The position numbers and the translations under genes are program-made. Below the pieces are notes generated by a model. It searched no databases, was not told the origin of the DNA, and was given only the letters and a program-made list of their open reading frames with translations. Below are positions 1 through 7,774 of a DNA stretch of 15,966 bases, in pieces. The stretch comes from Candidatus Delongbacteria bacterium. GTDB taxonomy: Bacteria > UBA4055. Numbering within the stretch: position 1 is the stretch's first letter; each line of letters opens with the position of its first letter. Where the stretch lies: assembly GCA_003477045.1 (NCBI GenBank), contig DMTS01000078.1:1-15966 (forward strand). Reading direction: 5' to 3'.

Positions 1-199
1 AATCATTATCTTTCAGCTTTCCGAAGAACGAATCTGAAAATACGATTTCTTTTCCGTTCGGAAGAATCAGCTTATAGTCATTTCTTTTCTGAAATTCTAT
101 AACGAGTTCAGCTCCGAGCAGGTCTGAAATGATCCCGAAAATATATTTCTTCTCTTCAATAAAACCTTCAGGCGAAAGTATTTTGATAATATCCGTCAT
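1..199 (-). CDS. Partial protein with probable DUF7033-type N-terminus (polysaccharide deacetylase-like)
   Basis: Only the first 66 codons are present; the rest lies beyond base 1. The reading frame is open from an ATG at 199-197 and begins MTDIIKILSPEGFIEEKKYI, later containing LPNGKEIVFSDSFFGKL. The ATG overlaps the TGA stop of lptG (ATGA), which strongly supports this start by translational coupling. The pattern of a short helical start followed by a beta-rich 'LPNGKxIxFxDSFF' stretch resembles DUF7033 as I remember it. In the FCB group that domain sits N-terminal to a polysaccharide deacetylase (NodB) domain. If correct, the full protein would be a carbohydrate esterase acting on envelope polysaccharide, which fits its position behind lptF and lptG. 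The catalytic domain is not in the window, so the function is inferred from an N-terminal resemblance only. That the gene is real is much more certain than its family. Confidence 0.6.
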   Translation of the reverse strand, partial: MTDIIKILSPEGFIEEKKYIFGIISDLLGAELVIEFQKRNDYKLILPNGKEIVFSDSFFGKLKDND

Positions 200-1263
200 T
201 TTGCTCTTCTGATCAGAATTAATCCCATTATTCCGAATATTAAATTCGGAGCCCACGCCGACACTATTGTATTCAACTGTCCCACTGCTCCCCAGTTCTT
301 GAACATTATTATTAAAAGGTAATACAAGAATGCGATCCCCACGGATATACCGAAATTCACCGAAGTTGCGCTCCTTGCCCTTCCGGTGCTTAGAGGAATA
401 GCTATCAATATCAGTATCAGAGTTATCGCGCTGTAAGACATTTTCGAGGACTTTTCAACCTCCCACTTCGTCATATCTGCGCCAAGCGATTTTTTCTTCG
501 TGATGTACTCGTCCAGCTCAAAATAACCCATTTCGATAGGCTTCAGCTCTATTTCTGCAATATCCTGAGGTTCAAAATCCAGGCTTACGATAACAGAATC
601 GAGTTTTTCATATGCGGTAGAGTCGGCTATGAATTTTCTTCGCGTCAGATTTATAAGTTTCCACTTTCCACTCTTAAACACCATGCTTTCGGCATCAAGT
701 CTTGAATCGATCGATTCGTTTTTTATATTCTGGATCGAAACTCCCGATGCTATGCCCGTTTTACTGTCAAACGAGCCGATATAAACTATACTGTTCTTTT
801 CCTGATAAACGAACTCATTCATTTTCCTGTGGAACTTCGAGCCTTTGTTCAGGTAGTAATCCTTCGCTTCGTAATGCTTTCTTGAGAAATACGGCACGGC
901 TGATTCTGTGAACCAGAAGTGTCCGAAAGATAAGAGAATTCCAAGGATCAGAAGCGGTGCGGATATTCTGAGCAGGCTTATCCCGGAAGACATCATAGCG
1001 GTAATTTCGTTGTATTTGGTAAGGTTCCCCATAGTGAAAAGAAGGGACATGAAAACCACTATCGGAAATATCTGTGAAATTATCTCGGGAATTTTGAGGG
1101 TATAATACATAATATAACCGATAAGAGGCATTTTCGCGTCAATGAACTTATTCAGGTTATCGAAAAGATCAATTATTATATATACCGTTATCATAGCCAG
1201 AAGTGCCATGAAAAGCGTCGAAATGAACTTTTTTAGCACATATAAATCAAGTATCTTTATCAT
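196..1263 (-). CDS. lptG: LPS export system permease, LptG-type
   Basis: A 355-residue inner-membrane permease of the LptF/LptG family (YjgP/YjgQ). LptF and LptG form the transmembrane part of the LptB2FG ABC transporter, which extracts lipopolysaccharide from the inner membrane and pushes it onto the periplasmic LptC-LptA-LptD bridge. The layout is typical: hydrophobic segments at about residues 12-32, 52-77 and 98-118, a periplasmic beta-jellyroll at about 125-265, then membrane segments at about 275-292, 302-321 and 337-351. The conserved 'YNEITAMMSSGIS' coupling-helix region (84-96) and the 'TKWEVEKSSKMSYS' stretch before the fourth membrane segment are LptG-like. The start ATG overlaps the TGA of lptF, and the stop TGA overlaps the ATG of the next gene. 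Assignment as LptG rather than LptF rests on those stretches and on gene order. No lptB, lptA or lptC is in the window. Confidence 0.9.
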   Translation of the reverse strand: MIKILDLYVLKKFISTLFMALLAMITVYIIIDLFDNLNKFIDAKMPLIGYIMYYTLKIPEIISQIFPIVVFMSLLFTMGNLTKYNEITAMMSSGISLLRISAPLLILGILLSFGHFWFTESAVPYFSRKHYEAKDYYLNKGSKFHRKMNEFVYQEKNSIVYIGSFDSKTGIASGVSIQNIKNESIDSRLDAESMVFKSGKWKLINLTRRKFIADSTAYEKLDSVIVSLDFEPQDIAEIELKPIEMGYFELDEYITKKKSLGADMTKWEVEKSSKMSYSAITLILILIAIPLSTGRARSATSVNFGISVGIAFLYYLLIIMFKNWGAVGQLNTIVSAWAPNLIFGIMGLILIRRAK

Positions 1264-2450
1264 TTAAGTAATTTCCTGAAAGGGTAAACGACATACGAAG
1301 TTAATGTTTTAAGCCATGCGAAACTGATCTTGACGCCTCTGGAAGCGTAACGGATAAGAACAAGCCCGAGAATCCCTATTATTATATTGGCATTCCACAT
1401 CGCATAGAACGGGTCGAGTTTACCTCTGTCAGCAAGATCTTCGCCGGAGATCAGGAAAAGCCAGTAAACCATGAAAACCAATATACTCATCGTTGCCGAT
1501 CCGCCAAGCCCTCCCCTGCCCGACATCAGCCCCAGCGGAGCTCCGATAAGTATCATAACGATACATGCGAATGACAGAGCGAACTTTTTATGGTATTCCA
1601 CTTCCACCTGCGATATCAGTATAGCTGAAGCGTTATCTCTCTTAAGCCTGACGATCTTCGCTTTAAGGCTGTCCGCGCTCTTTTCTCTATCGCCGTAGTT
1701 ATTTTTGTCATTTACTTCAAAATCAATTCCTGAAACTTCTTTAGTCAGTTCCATCTTTGAGAATTTCGATCTGAAATATCCGTCGGGCTTCTGAGGGTCA
1801 AGGTTCGCTATCTCTCCGTCATTTAAAGTGATCCTGTATCTTTTAATTCCCTGATCGTAAACAAGCTTCCCTCTATCAGCAGTGATAGTTCTTCTGAATT
1901 TTCCTGTTCTGGAATTTTCGAGAAGTATAATTTTAAAAAGTTCGTTCCTTTCGTTGTCCACCTGCTGGGCTTTTATCACAAAACCCGGTATGTCGGTAAC
2001 GAATATCCCCGGCTCAATAGCGGCAAGCGGTTTCTTTTTCGTAATCGACGATTTTAATATCTTGCTCTGGTGGTTCATTTCCGGAAGAATGTTATTATGG
2101 AAATAGAACATGCCGAACGATAAAAATATTCCAGCTATTATTGCCGGAGCCATCACCTGATAAATGGAAATGCCGCTCGACTGCATTACTGACCATTCAT
2201 TGTCCTGCGACAGCCGTCCGTAAGCCATTAAAGAGGCTACAAGCACTGACATCGGTATGGCGAGAGCAAGGATCCATCCAAGGCTCAGATAAAAGAATTC
2301 CAGAATCACAAGCAGGTCAAGTCCTTTTCCGACAAAAGTGGTCATCATTTTCATAATTATGTTAAGAACGAAAATGAACAGGATCATTCCCAAGGACATA
2401 AAGAACGGGAAAATATGTTCTTTCAGTATGTAAAAGTTAATTATTCTCAT
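1260..2450 (-). CDS. lptF: LPS export system permease, LptF-type
   Basis: A 396-residue LptF/LptG-family permease, the partner of the following lptG in the lipopolysaccharide export ABC transporter. Predicted membrane segments lie at about residues 12-35, 46-75, 99-118, 290-309, 320-336 and 352-367, with the periplasmic beta-jellyroll in between (about 125-285). The stretch 'LAIPMSVLVASLMAYGRLSQ' (63-82) followed by DNE is characteristic of the family, as is 'EYHKKFALSFACIVMILIGAP' before the C-terminal membrane segments. Compared with E. coli LptF (about 366 residues) it carries a lysine/arginine-rich cytoplasmic tail of about 30 residues. It starts 2 bases after the stop of the tricorn protease and its own stop overlaps the lptG start, so all three are co-transcribed. 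No good ribosome binding site precedes it (a GGGTG lies 13 bases upstream), so translation probably depends on coupling to the upstream gene. Confidence 0.92.
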   Translation of the reverse strand: MRIINFYILKEHIFPFFMSLGMILFIFVLNIIMKMMTTFVGKGLDLLVILEFFYLSLGWILALAIPMSVLVASLMAYGRLSQDNEWSVMQSSGISIYQVMAPAIIAGIFLSFGMFYFHNNILPEMNHQSKILKSSITKKKPLAAIEPGIFVTDIPGFVIKAQQVDNERNELFKIILLENSRTGKFRRTITADRGKLVYDQGIKRYRITLNDGEIANLDPQKPDGYFRSKFSKMELTKEVSGIDFEVNDKNNYGDREKSADSLKAKIVRLKRDNASAILISQVEVEYHKKFALSFACIVMILIGAPLGLMSGRGGLGGSATMSILVFMVYWLFLISGEDLADRGKLDPFYAMWNANIIIGILGLVLIRYASRGVKISFAWLKTLTSYVVYPFRKLLK

Positions 2451-2452
2451 AA

Positions 2453-5400
2453 TTATCTTATTTCACCCAAAAGCAGCTCTACAGCTTTTTTAAGTTCGGG
2501 ATCTTCATCTTTAAGTATCTGTTCTAAAGTAGGGTCAATAATTATGTCAGGCTGCACGCCGTTGCCCTCCATATTAATTCCTTCTTTGTTATACCAGCCT
2601 GTTCGCGGGAGTCTCATAGAAGAACCGTCGATAAGCTCGTACGGACCTGTTCCTATGACATCTCCTGAAGTCGGAGTGCCTATGATCTTCCCGAGGCCGA
2701 ACTCCCTGTACAGCGCTGGAAATATTTCCGCATCGGAAAAGGAATATCTGTTTATCAATAGTGCTGAGGGTTTGTCCCAAACATCATAAGGGGCTTTAAG
2801 TTTCTTAGCGCCGTTTATTCTGGTGGTCGTAAAAGCATACTGTCTCTTTGTAAGAAGCTCAATAAGCTCGTCATGAGTATATCCCCCGCCGTTGAATCTG
2901 ACATCGATGATCAGGGCTTTTTTGTTGAAATTTGTAGTATATAGCTCGTCGATGAATTTATTGAGCGGACCGTGAGACATACCCTGAATATGAACATAAC
3001 CTATCTGATCGCCCGAAAGCCTGCCGACCATCGCTTTTCTCTCATTAACCCATGTCTGATATTTTAATTCCTGATCGTTATCCAGACCTTTTATACTGAC
3101 TTCCGCTTTCTTTTTACTCTTTTTTAAAAAAGTCAGTTTTATCCTGTCACCGACTTTGTTTCTTAAAAGTGTCTCTGCATCTGTCTCAGGAGTGATCTCT
3201 ACATCATCTACTGAAAGCAATATGTCGCCAGGCTCGATCCTGTGCACTGTTTTTAAAACTGAATTGTCGTAAACTTTTCTTACTGCAAGTCCTTTCTGCA
3301 GCCTTGAAGTGTAATCAAATTCAGCTCCTGTTTTAGCTATGGGAATGCTTTTTATTTCAGGCTCGTCTTTAGGATAATATCCGGTATGCGATGAGTTCAG
3401 TTCCCCTATCATTTCTTCAATAATGCTCTTGAATGTTTCTCCGTCCGTAACATATTTTAAATATTGCGAGTAAAGGGAGGCAAGTCCGTCCCAATTTGTA
3501 CCATGCATGTCGGGATCGTAAAACCACTTCTTAAATACAAAATGCGCTTCATCAAAGACTTTTTTGATAATGTCATTTTTATTATAGCTGTATTTAATTT
3601 CAAAGGGAGTATCTTTTACTTTTTTTGATGACAGCTCAAAAGCTTTTATTTTACCTCCCTGACTGTAGAAAACTGCCGAAGCTGAATCAGACATTAAAAT
3701 CCCGTCAGCTTTTCCGCCTGTTATTTCTGTTATAAGATCGTCATTTTTCATCTGATAATCGGCCTTTCGCAGAAATGTTTTTTCTTCGAACCGGTTTATA
3801 TAATAAATATTCTGATCTTTTGTCAGGCTGATAATGTTGTTGTCTCCCGGTCTGTTTATAATTAGCTTTTCGGTGTTTTTCAGATCGATTTTGGTAAACT
3901 CGGACTTCGCACCGCTTTCTTTTGTATCTTTTTTCTCAAAGATATCTTTCCATTTATCTTTATCAAAATGGAATTCAGTTAGCTTTTTAAGGTCTGCTCT
4001 GAATACTCCGCCCTCCTTGTTGAAGAACAGAAACTCCTCTTTGGGATCGAGCCTTAAATCCCAGAGCCATCCTGAATGCGAATAAATAATTTCTCTGCTC
4101 TTCGATAATGTATCGTAAATAAAAACATCCATATTCCACAAGCCGGGTTCCGCAGTCGAATAAAATATGTATCTTCCGTCCCGGGATATCTCCGCATTCT
4201 CGACATATCTGTCCGTTACTATCTCGCTGTATGCATCCTTTACCTTGTCTTTTACTGCAAGCTTTCTGTATGGCGTTTCATCGGTCGAATAAAAAACGAA
4301 AAGCGTTCCTTTTTTGACCTGAAGTGATATAATATATTTATCGATGCCCCACGGAACCTTTTCAGCATCAGAATCAGCCTTGACTGATTTTTTAAATAGC
4401 CTCGGACAGCCGTTTACAAGAGAAGTAAAGTATATTGTTTCATTGTCGTCCATAACGACAAAATCCTCGATCCCGTTGGAATTTTTAGTGATCTTCTTTA
4501 TCTCACCGCCTTCGAACGGCACTGCAAACAGGTCGAATTTATATTTGAAAAGAACCCAGTTGCCTTTTGATGAAGGCATGAATCCGTCAGCTGTTGAAAC
4601 ACTATTTTCGTAAACCGTTTCGTGTCCGAAAACATCTTCGCCTATTTCAATATCAAGTTTCTTTGTTTCCTTCAGATCAGGGTCAGTTGTCCATATACCG
4701 TCAAAATACTCATAAGCCATTCTGTCATTCGACTGAGCTATAGATATGTCCCTTGCCGACCAGACCTCAAAATCCGTTATTTTAATTATTTTCGGTTCCG
4801 TTTTTCCGATCTCAGATTGCTGAAGCAGGCATACCTGAAAGGCTTTTCCGTCAGATTGCGCAAAATAGATACCTTTGCCTGTTTTGGAAAAAACAGGATA
4901 TCTTTCTGTCAGCGGACTGTCAACAGTAAGCGAATATGACCCTGATTTCATATCGTAAATATATATGCATCCGTTCTGGCTGCCTTTCATTTTTTCTCTG
5001 TAAGGATCTCCCCTCAGGCTGAAAACGAATTTGTCGTTCCCTTTTGAAAGATCACCGTAGGGATATCCTATCAAATTCATATCGGTCAGATCTGAGCCGT
5101 TAATTCGGACCTTAAACATTTTATTTCCTGCAAAGCTTTGATACTTCGTTAAAAGAATCGTTTCTGAGTCTGCGAACCAGTCAACTACCGTGTAATCGCC
5201 CGTTAATATTTTTTTTGCTGTTCCGCCTTCGGCAGGTATAATATAAACTCCGTTAGAACCGTCTCTGTCCGAATTGAAGGCAATAAATTTTCCGTCAGGC
5301 GAGTAATCCGGATTTGAATCATCGCCTTTTACAGATGTCAGCCTTTTTGCGATCCCTCCATCAAATGGAACCGACCACAGATCTTTAATATACGAAAAAC

Positions 5401-5506
5401 ATACTTTTCCCCCGTCAGGAGAAACAGCCGGATCTTTCATAAAATGAGGTTCAAAGGCAAATAATGCGGTACTCAGGCATAGTATTATTACAACTTTAAA
5501 TTTCAT
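2453..5506 (-). CDS. Exported tricorn-type serine protease (S41 family)
   Basis: A 1017-residue protein of the tricorn protease family, proposed to trim peptides into small fragments. The N-terminus MKFKVVIILCLSTALFAFEP is a clear Sec signal peptide, so it should act in the periplasm or outside the cell, unlike the cytosolic archaeal tricorn. Residues about 20-270 hold TolB/PD40-like propeller repeats ('DPAVSPDGGKVCFSY', 'NPDYSPDGKFIAFNSD'). A second propeller spans about 300-635, and a helical C1 domain follows at about 645-710. A PDZ-like domain lies at about 725-805 and the S41 protease core at about 825-990. The catalytic tetrad of tricorn can be matched: Ser706-His707 ('NSSHTGYY'), nucleophile Ser924 ('SFSDAEIFP') and Glu980 ('NMEGNGVQPD'). 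The start has a GAGGTG ribosome site and a promoter upstream. It is the first gene of the lptFG operon. Its physiological substrate is unknown. Confidence 0.92.
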   Translation of the reverse strand: MKFKVVIILCLSTALFAFEPHFMKDPAVSPDGGKVCFSYIKDLWSVPFDGGIAKRLTSVKGDDSNPDYSPDGKFIAFNSDRDGSNGVYIIPAEGGTAKKILTGDYTVVDWFADSETILLTKYQSFAGNKMFKVRINGSDLTDMNLIGYPYGDLSKGNDKFVFSLRGDPYREKMKGSQNGCIYIYDMKSGSYSLTVDSPLTERYPVFSKTGKGIYFAQSDGKAFQVCLLQQSEIGKTEPKIIKITDFEVWSARDISIAQSNDRMAYEYFDGIWTTDPDLKETKKLDIEIGEDVFGHETVYENSVSTADGFMPSSKGNWVLFKYKFDLFAVPFEGGEIKKITKNSNGIEDFVVMDDNETIYFTSLVNGCPRLFKKSVKADSDAEKVPWGIDKYIISLQVKKGTLFVFYSTDETPYRKLAVKDKVKDAYSEIVTDRYVENAEISRDGRYIFYSTAEPGLWNMDVFIYDTLSKSREIIYSHSGWLWDLRLDPKEEFLFFNKEGGVFRADLKKLTEFHFDKDKWKDIFEKKDTKESGAKSEFTKIDLKNTEKLIINRPGDNNIISLTKDQNIYYINRFEEKTFLRKADYQMKNDDLITEITGGKADGILMSDSASAVFYSQGGKIKAFELSSKKVKDTPFEIKYSYNKNDIIKKVFDEAHFVFKKWFYDPDMHGTNWDGLASLYSQYLKYVTDGETFKSIIEEMIGELNSSHTGYYPKDEPEIKSIPIAKTGAEFDYTSRLQKGLAVRKVYDNSVLKTVHRIEPGDILLSVDDVEITPETDAETLLRNKVGDRIKLTFLKKSKKKAEVSIKGLDNDQELKYQTWVNERKAMVGRLSGDQIGYVHIQGMSHGPLNKFIDELYTTNFNKKALIIDVRFNGGGYTHDELIELLTKRQYAFTTTRINGAKKLKAPYDVWDKPSALLINRYSFSDAEIFPALYREFGLGKIIGTPTSGDVIGTGPYELIDGSSMRLPRTGWYNKEGINMEGNGVQPDIIIDPTLEQILKDEDPELKKAVELLLGEIR

Positions 5507-5536
5507 TTCGGCACCTCTTTTATTACAACGGTTTAG

Positions 5537-5564
5537 AATATAAACAATTACCTTTCAAAAACAA
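5537..5564 (-). promoter_or_regulatory. Probable promoter of the tricorn-lptF-lptG operon
   Basis: On the minus strand a TTGTTT (-35) at 5564-5559 is followed after 16 bases by TATATT (-10) at 5542-5537. The expected transcript starts about 20-25 bases before the protease ATG at 5506. This was matched by eye in an AT-rich region, so chance similarity is possible. Confidence 0.45.
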
Positions 5565-5575
5565 ATTAAAAACAA

Positions 5576-5604
5576 TTGAAAAATTACAATCTTTTAATTA
5601 TATT
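5576..5604 (+). promoter_or_regulatory. Probable sigma70-type promoter of the YugP-like metallopeptidase gene
   Basis: TTGAAA at 5576-5581 and TATATT at 5599-5604 are separated by exactly 17 bases. An AAGGAG ribosome binding site (5621-5626) lies 6 bases before the ATG at 5633. The untranslated leader would be about 22 bases long. Confidence 0.6.
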
Positions 5605-5632
5605 CCGGCTGTAATTTAAAAAGGAGTCAACT

Positions 5633-6355
5633 ATGATGTTCTTCGATCCTGTGTATATGATAATTATTCTAGTAACCGCAGTATTGTCCGGCATCACTTC
5701 AATGATGGTGAAATCAAGCTTTAATAAAGGCAAGAAGGTGATTTTAAGAAGCGGTCTTACGGGAAGCGAGATTGCAAGAAAAGTCCTTGAAAGCGCTAAT
5801 ATTTACGATGTTAAGATCGAGCAGCACAGTGGTTTTCTTACGGATCACTATAATCCGACGACTAAGACGCTTGCTTTAAGCACTGAAGTTTACAGCGGCA
5901 GAAGCGCGGCGTCGGCCGGAGTTGCGGCTCACGAAGCAGGTCACGCAATACAACATGCTCACGGTTATGTTCCAATGTATATCAGAAGCGCGATAGTTCC
6001 TGCCGCCAATATCGGAAGTATGCTCGGGCCTTATCTTGTAATATTCGGAATTATGCTCGGCGCAGCCGAAGGAGCAGGTCTAGGTTACTCGCTGGCTGTC
6101 ATAGGCGTTCTTATGTTCGGTGCCGCTACTTTCTTTTCGGTTATAACAGTTCCGGTTGAATTTGACGCTTCATCCAGAGCGAAAAAAGAGCTCTACAGCT
6201 TAAGAATTATTGACGGCGATGAAGAACTCAGTTCAGTAAGTTCTGTTCTAAGGGCTGCCGGCCTTACTTATGTCGCAGCCGCTATCGGAGCGATTTTGAA
6301 CCTTCTTTACTGGGCATGGAGAGCGGGCCTTCTCGGCGGAAGAAGAAGAGACTAA
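5633..6355 (+). CDS. YugP-type membrane zinc metallopeptidase
   Basis: A 240-residue integral membrane protein of the zinc metallopeptidase family Zn_peptidase_2 (Bacillus YugP). The zinc-binding HExxH motif is His100-Glu101-x-x-His104 in 'AAHEAGHAIQHAHGY'. A likely third ligand, Glu176, lies in 'VPVEFDASSRA', a conserved block of this family. Membrane segments are seen at about residues 7-26, 130-148, 151-172 and 208-227. Length is normal for the family (about 225-240). The start is one of two adjacent ATGs; the first (5633) lies 6 bases behind AAGGAG. The gene is monocistronic: it has its own promoter and is followed at once by a bidirectional terminator. Its substrates are unknown, although the HExxH site predicts a protease acting at or in the inner membrane. 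A basic GGRRRD tail ends the protein. Confidence 0.9.
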   Translation: MMFFDPVYMIIILVTAVLSGITSMMVKSSFNKGKKVILRSGLTGSEIARKVLESANIYDVKIEQHSGFLTDHYNPTTKTLALSTEVYSGRSAASAGVAAHEAGHAIQHAHGYVPMYIRSAIVPAANIGSMLGPYLVIFGIMLGAAEGAGLGYSLAVIGVLMFGAATFFSVITVPVEFDASSRAKKELYSLRIIDGDEELSSVSSVLRAAGLTYVAAAIGAILNLLYWAWRAGLLGGRRRD

Positions 6356-6363
6356 ACAGAAAT

Positions 6364-6393
6364 AAAAAAAGCCCGGACGACCGGGCTTTTTTT
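6364..6393. terminator. Bidirectional Rho-independent terminator
   Basis: Seven A, then the inverted repeat GCCCGG-ACGA-CCGGGC, then seven T. The six-base all-GC stem with a four-base loop is flanked by A and T tracts that extend it, so it reads as an intrinsic terminator on both strands. It lies between the converging YugP-like gene (stop at 6355) and the DUF4412-like gene (stop at 6400). Confidence 0.93.
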
Positions 6394-6399
6394 ATAGTA

Positions 6400-7023
6400 T
6401 CAGCGGTTGAAACCGCCCATTGGAAACCCTTCCGTTTTTTTATAACCTTCCAATGGTTTGAACATTGATTTGTCAACACCGAACTTTATATCTGTGTATT
6501 CCATTTTCATTGAATATTCACCCATTTTCATTTCCATGCCGGCAAAAACTTTTCTCGCAGGATCAATGAACATATAGGCGTCGCCCTGCGCCTCTTCGCC
6601 TTTCATATCAATTTTGTATTTGTCGCATTTTACGCCGGCAAAAGTTTCGCTGCCTACTTTCTCAACAAGCTGTTCTTTTTCGAAACCCGGTTTCTGCTCC
6701 TCTCCTCCCGGAAGATCGTTGAGAGACATCATGGTATAAGTCTTGGATGATTTAACATAAGAGTAAACCATCTGCTTTTTGCCTTCCGTAATGTAAAGGG
6801 ATATATTATCCTTCATGTCCGTTCTGCTGTTACCTTCACTGTCGGTATAAATCGTATAAGGATCCATTTTCGGCATTCCGGGCATGTTCGATGTAGTTTT
6901 TACCACAGCCGAAAAACCTTTCATCCATACATCACCGTTTACTACTGTGCTAAGTTTAACTTTCTGTCCGCCCATCAGCATTACTGTAAGGGTTACGCAT
7001 AATAACAATGTAATTTTCTTCAA
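6400..7023 (-). CDS. Exported DUF4412-like protein
   Basis: A 207-residue protein of unknown function. It starts with a Sec signal peptide (MKKITLLLCVTLTVMLMGGQ) and shows no lipobox cysteine, so it is predicted to be soluble in the periplasm or secreted. The body looks like a beta-rich DUF4412-type domain, with 'VEKVGSETFAGVKCDKYKI' as its most typical stretch. It is unusually rich in methionine ('MPGMPKM', 'MEMKMGEYSMKMEY'). I place the start at a TTG (7023-7021), because GGAG at 7035-7032 lies 8 bases before it. The next possible start upstream, a GTG at 7032-7030, overlaps that ribosome site. It is the last gene of the mscL operon: the gap to aqpZ is 21 bases and a strong terminator follows the stop. 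Family assignment is from pattern memory; no activity can be predicted. Confidence 0.75.
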   Translation of the reverse strand: MKKITLLLCVTLTVMLMGGQKVKLSTVVNGDVWMKGFSAVVKTTSNMPGMPKMDPYTIYTDSEGNSRTDMKDNISLYITEGKKQMVYSYVKSSKTYTMMSLNDLPGGEEQKPGFEKEQLVEKVGSETFAGVKCDKYKIDMKGEEAQGDAYMFIDPARKVFAGMEMKMGEYSMKMEYTDIKFGVDKSMFKPLEGYKKTEGFPMGGFNR

Positions 7024-7031
7024 TTGTACCA

Positions 7032-7035
7032 CTCC
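7032..7035 (-). promoter_or_regulatory. Ribosome binding site selecting a TTG start
   Basis: GGAG on the minus strand, 8 bases before the TTG at 7023-7021. The same bases overlap the alternative GTG codon at 7032-7030, which makes that longer start unlikely. Confidence 0.6.
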
Positions 7036-7044
7036 AATTTATTT

Positions 7045-7752
7045 TTATCTAGATTTAAGCATCATTTTATAAATGTATCCTGCTAAAATAGCTCCTGCTA
7101 TCGGAGCAACCCAAAAAAGCCATAATTGGCCTATCGCTTCGCCTCCGACAAAGATCGCCTGAGAAGTTGAACGGGCGGGATTTACGGATGTATTTGTGAT
7201 CGGAATGCTGATCAGATGGATCAGTGTAAGGGCCAGACCGATCGCAAGACCTGCGAACTTTCCGTTTGCATTTTTATCTGTGGTACCGAGTATTACAAAA
7301 AGGAAGAACATTGTCAGAATAAGTTCTGTGATGAAGGCGGAAGATAACCCGTAATTAATACCGTATGTTGCTTTGCCGTAAAAGTTAGTTGCAAAAGCCC
7401 CCGGTCCGGAAAAATTAACAAATGTATCACCACCGCTTAAAATCAGGTACAAAACTCCTGCTGCCGCCAACGCTCCTATGAGCTGTGCTGCGATATAAGG
7501 GACCAGTTCTTTTGCTCCAAACCTTCCGCCTGCCCACAGACCTAGTGATACTGCAGGATTAAAATGCCCGCCTGAAATGTGTCCGACAGCGTAAGCCATA
7601 GTCAATACAGTGAGACCGAAAGCCAGTGATACTCCTACTAGCCCTATCCCTACATTTGGAACGCCGGCAGCGAAAATCGCACTACCGCAACCTCCGAAAA
7701 CAAGCCAGAATGTTCCGATGAATTCAGCCGTTAATTTTTGGGATAATTTCAT
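7045..7752 (-). CDS. aqpZ: Aquaporin Z-type water channel
   Basis: A 235-residue inner-membrane water channel of the MIP family, very like E. coli AqpZ. Both half-helix NPA motifs are present: Asn65-Pro-Ala in 'ISGGHFNPAVSLG' and Asn191-Pro-Ala in 'TNTSVNPARST'. The selectivity filter expected for a strict water channel is intact: Phe45, His179 ('LIHLISIP'), Thr188 and Arg194. The His and Arg residues argue against a glycerol facilitator, which has a wider filter. Six membrane segments are expected and the hydrophobic profile agrees. A GGAGG ribosome site lies about 7 bases before the ATG. It is the third gene of the operon starting with mscL, with short gaps on both sides (22 and 21 bases), which ties it to rapid osmotic water flux. 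Confidence 0.96.
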   Translation of the reverse strand: MKLSQKLTAEFIGTFWLVFGGCGSAIFAAGVPNVGIGLVGVSLAFGLTVLTMAYAVGHISGGHFNPAVSLGLWAGGRFGAKELVPYIAAQLIGALAAAGVLYLILSGGDTFVNFSGPGAFATNFYGKATYGINYGLSSAFITELILTMFFLFVILGTTDKNANGKFAGLAIGLALTLIHLISIPITNTSVNPARSTSQAIFVGGEAIGQLWLFWVAPIAGAILAGYIYKMMLKSR

Positions 7753-7774
7753 AAAACTGCCTCCATAAATTAAT

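Noticed and set aside
5537..5557. TTGAAA with TATATT as a promoter for the tricorn gene
   Set aside because: On the minus strand these two hexamers are only 10 bases apart, too close for a sigma70 promoter; the TTGTTT box at 16 bases is preferred.
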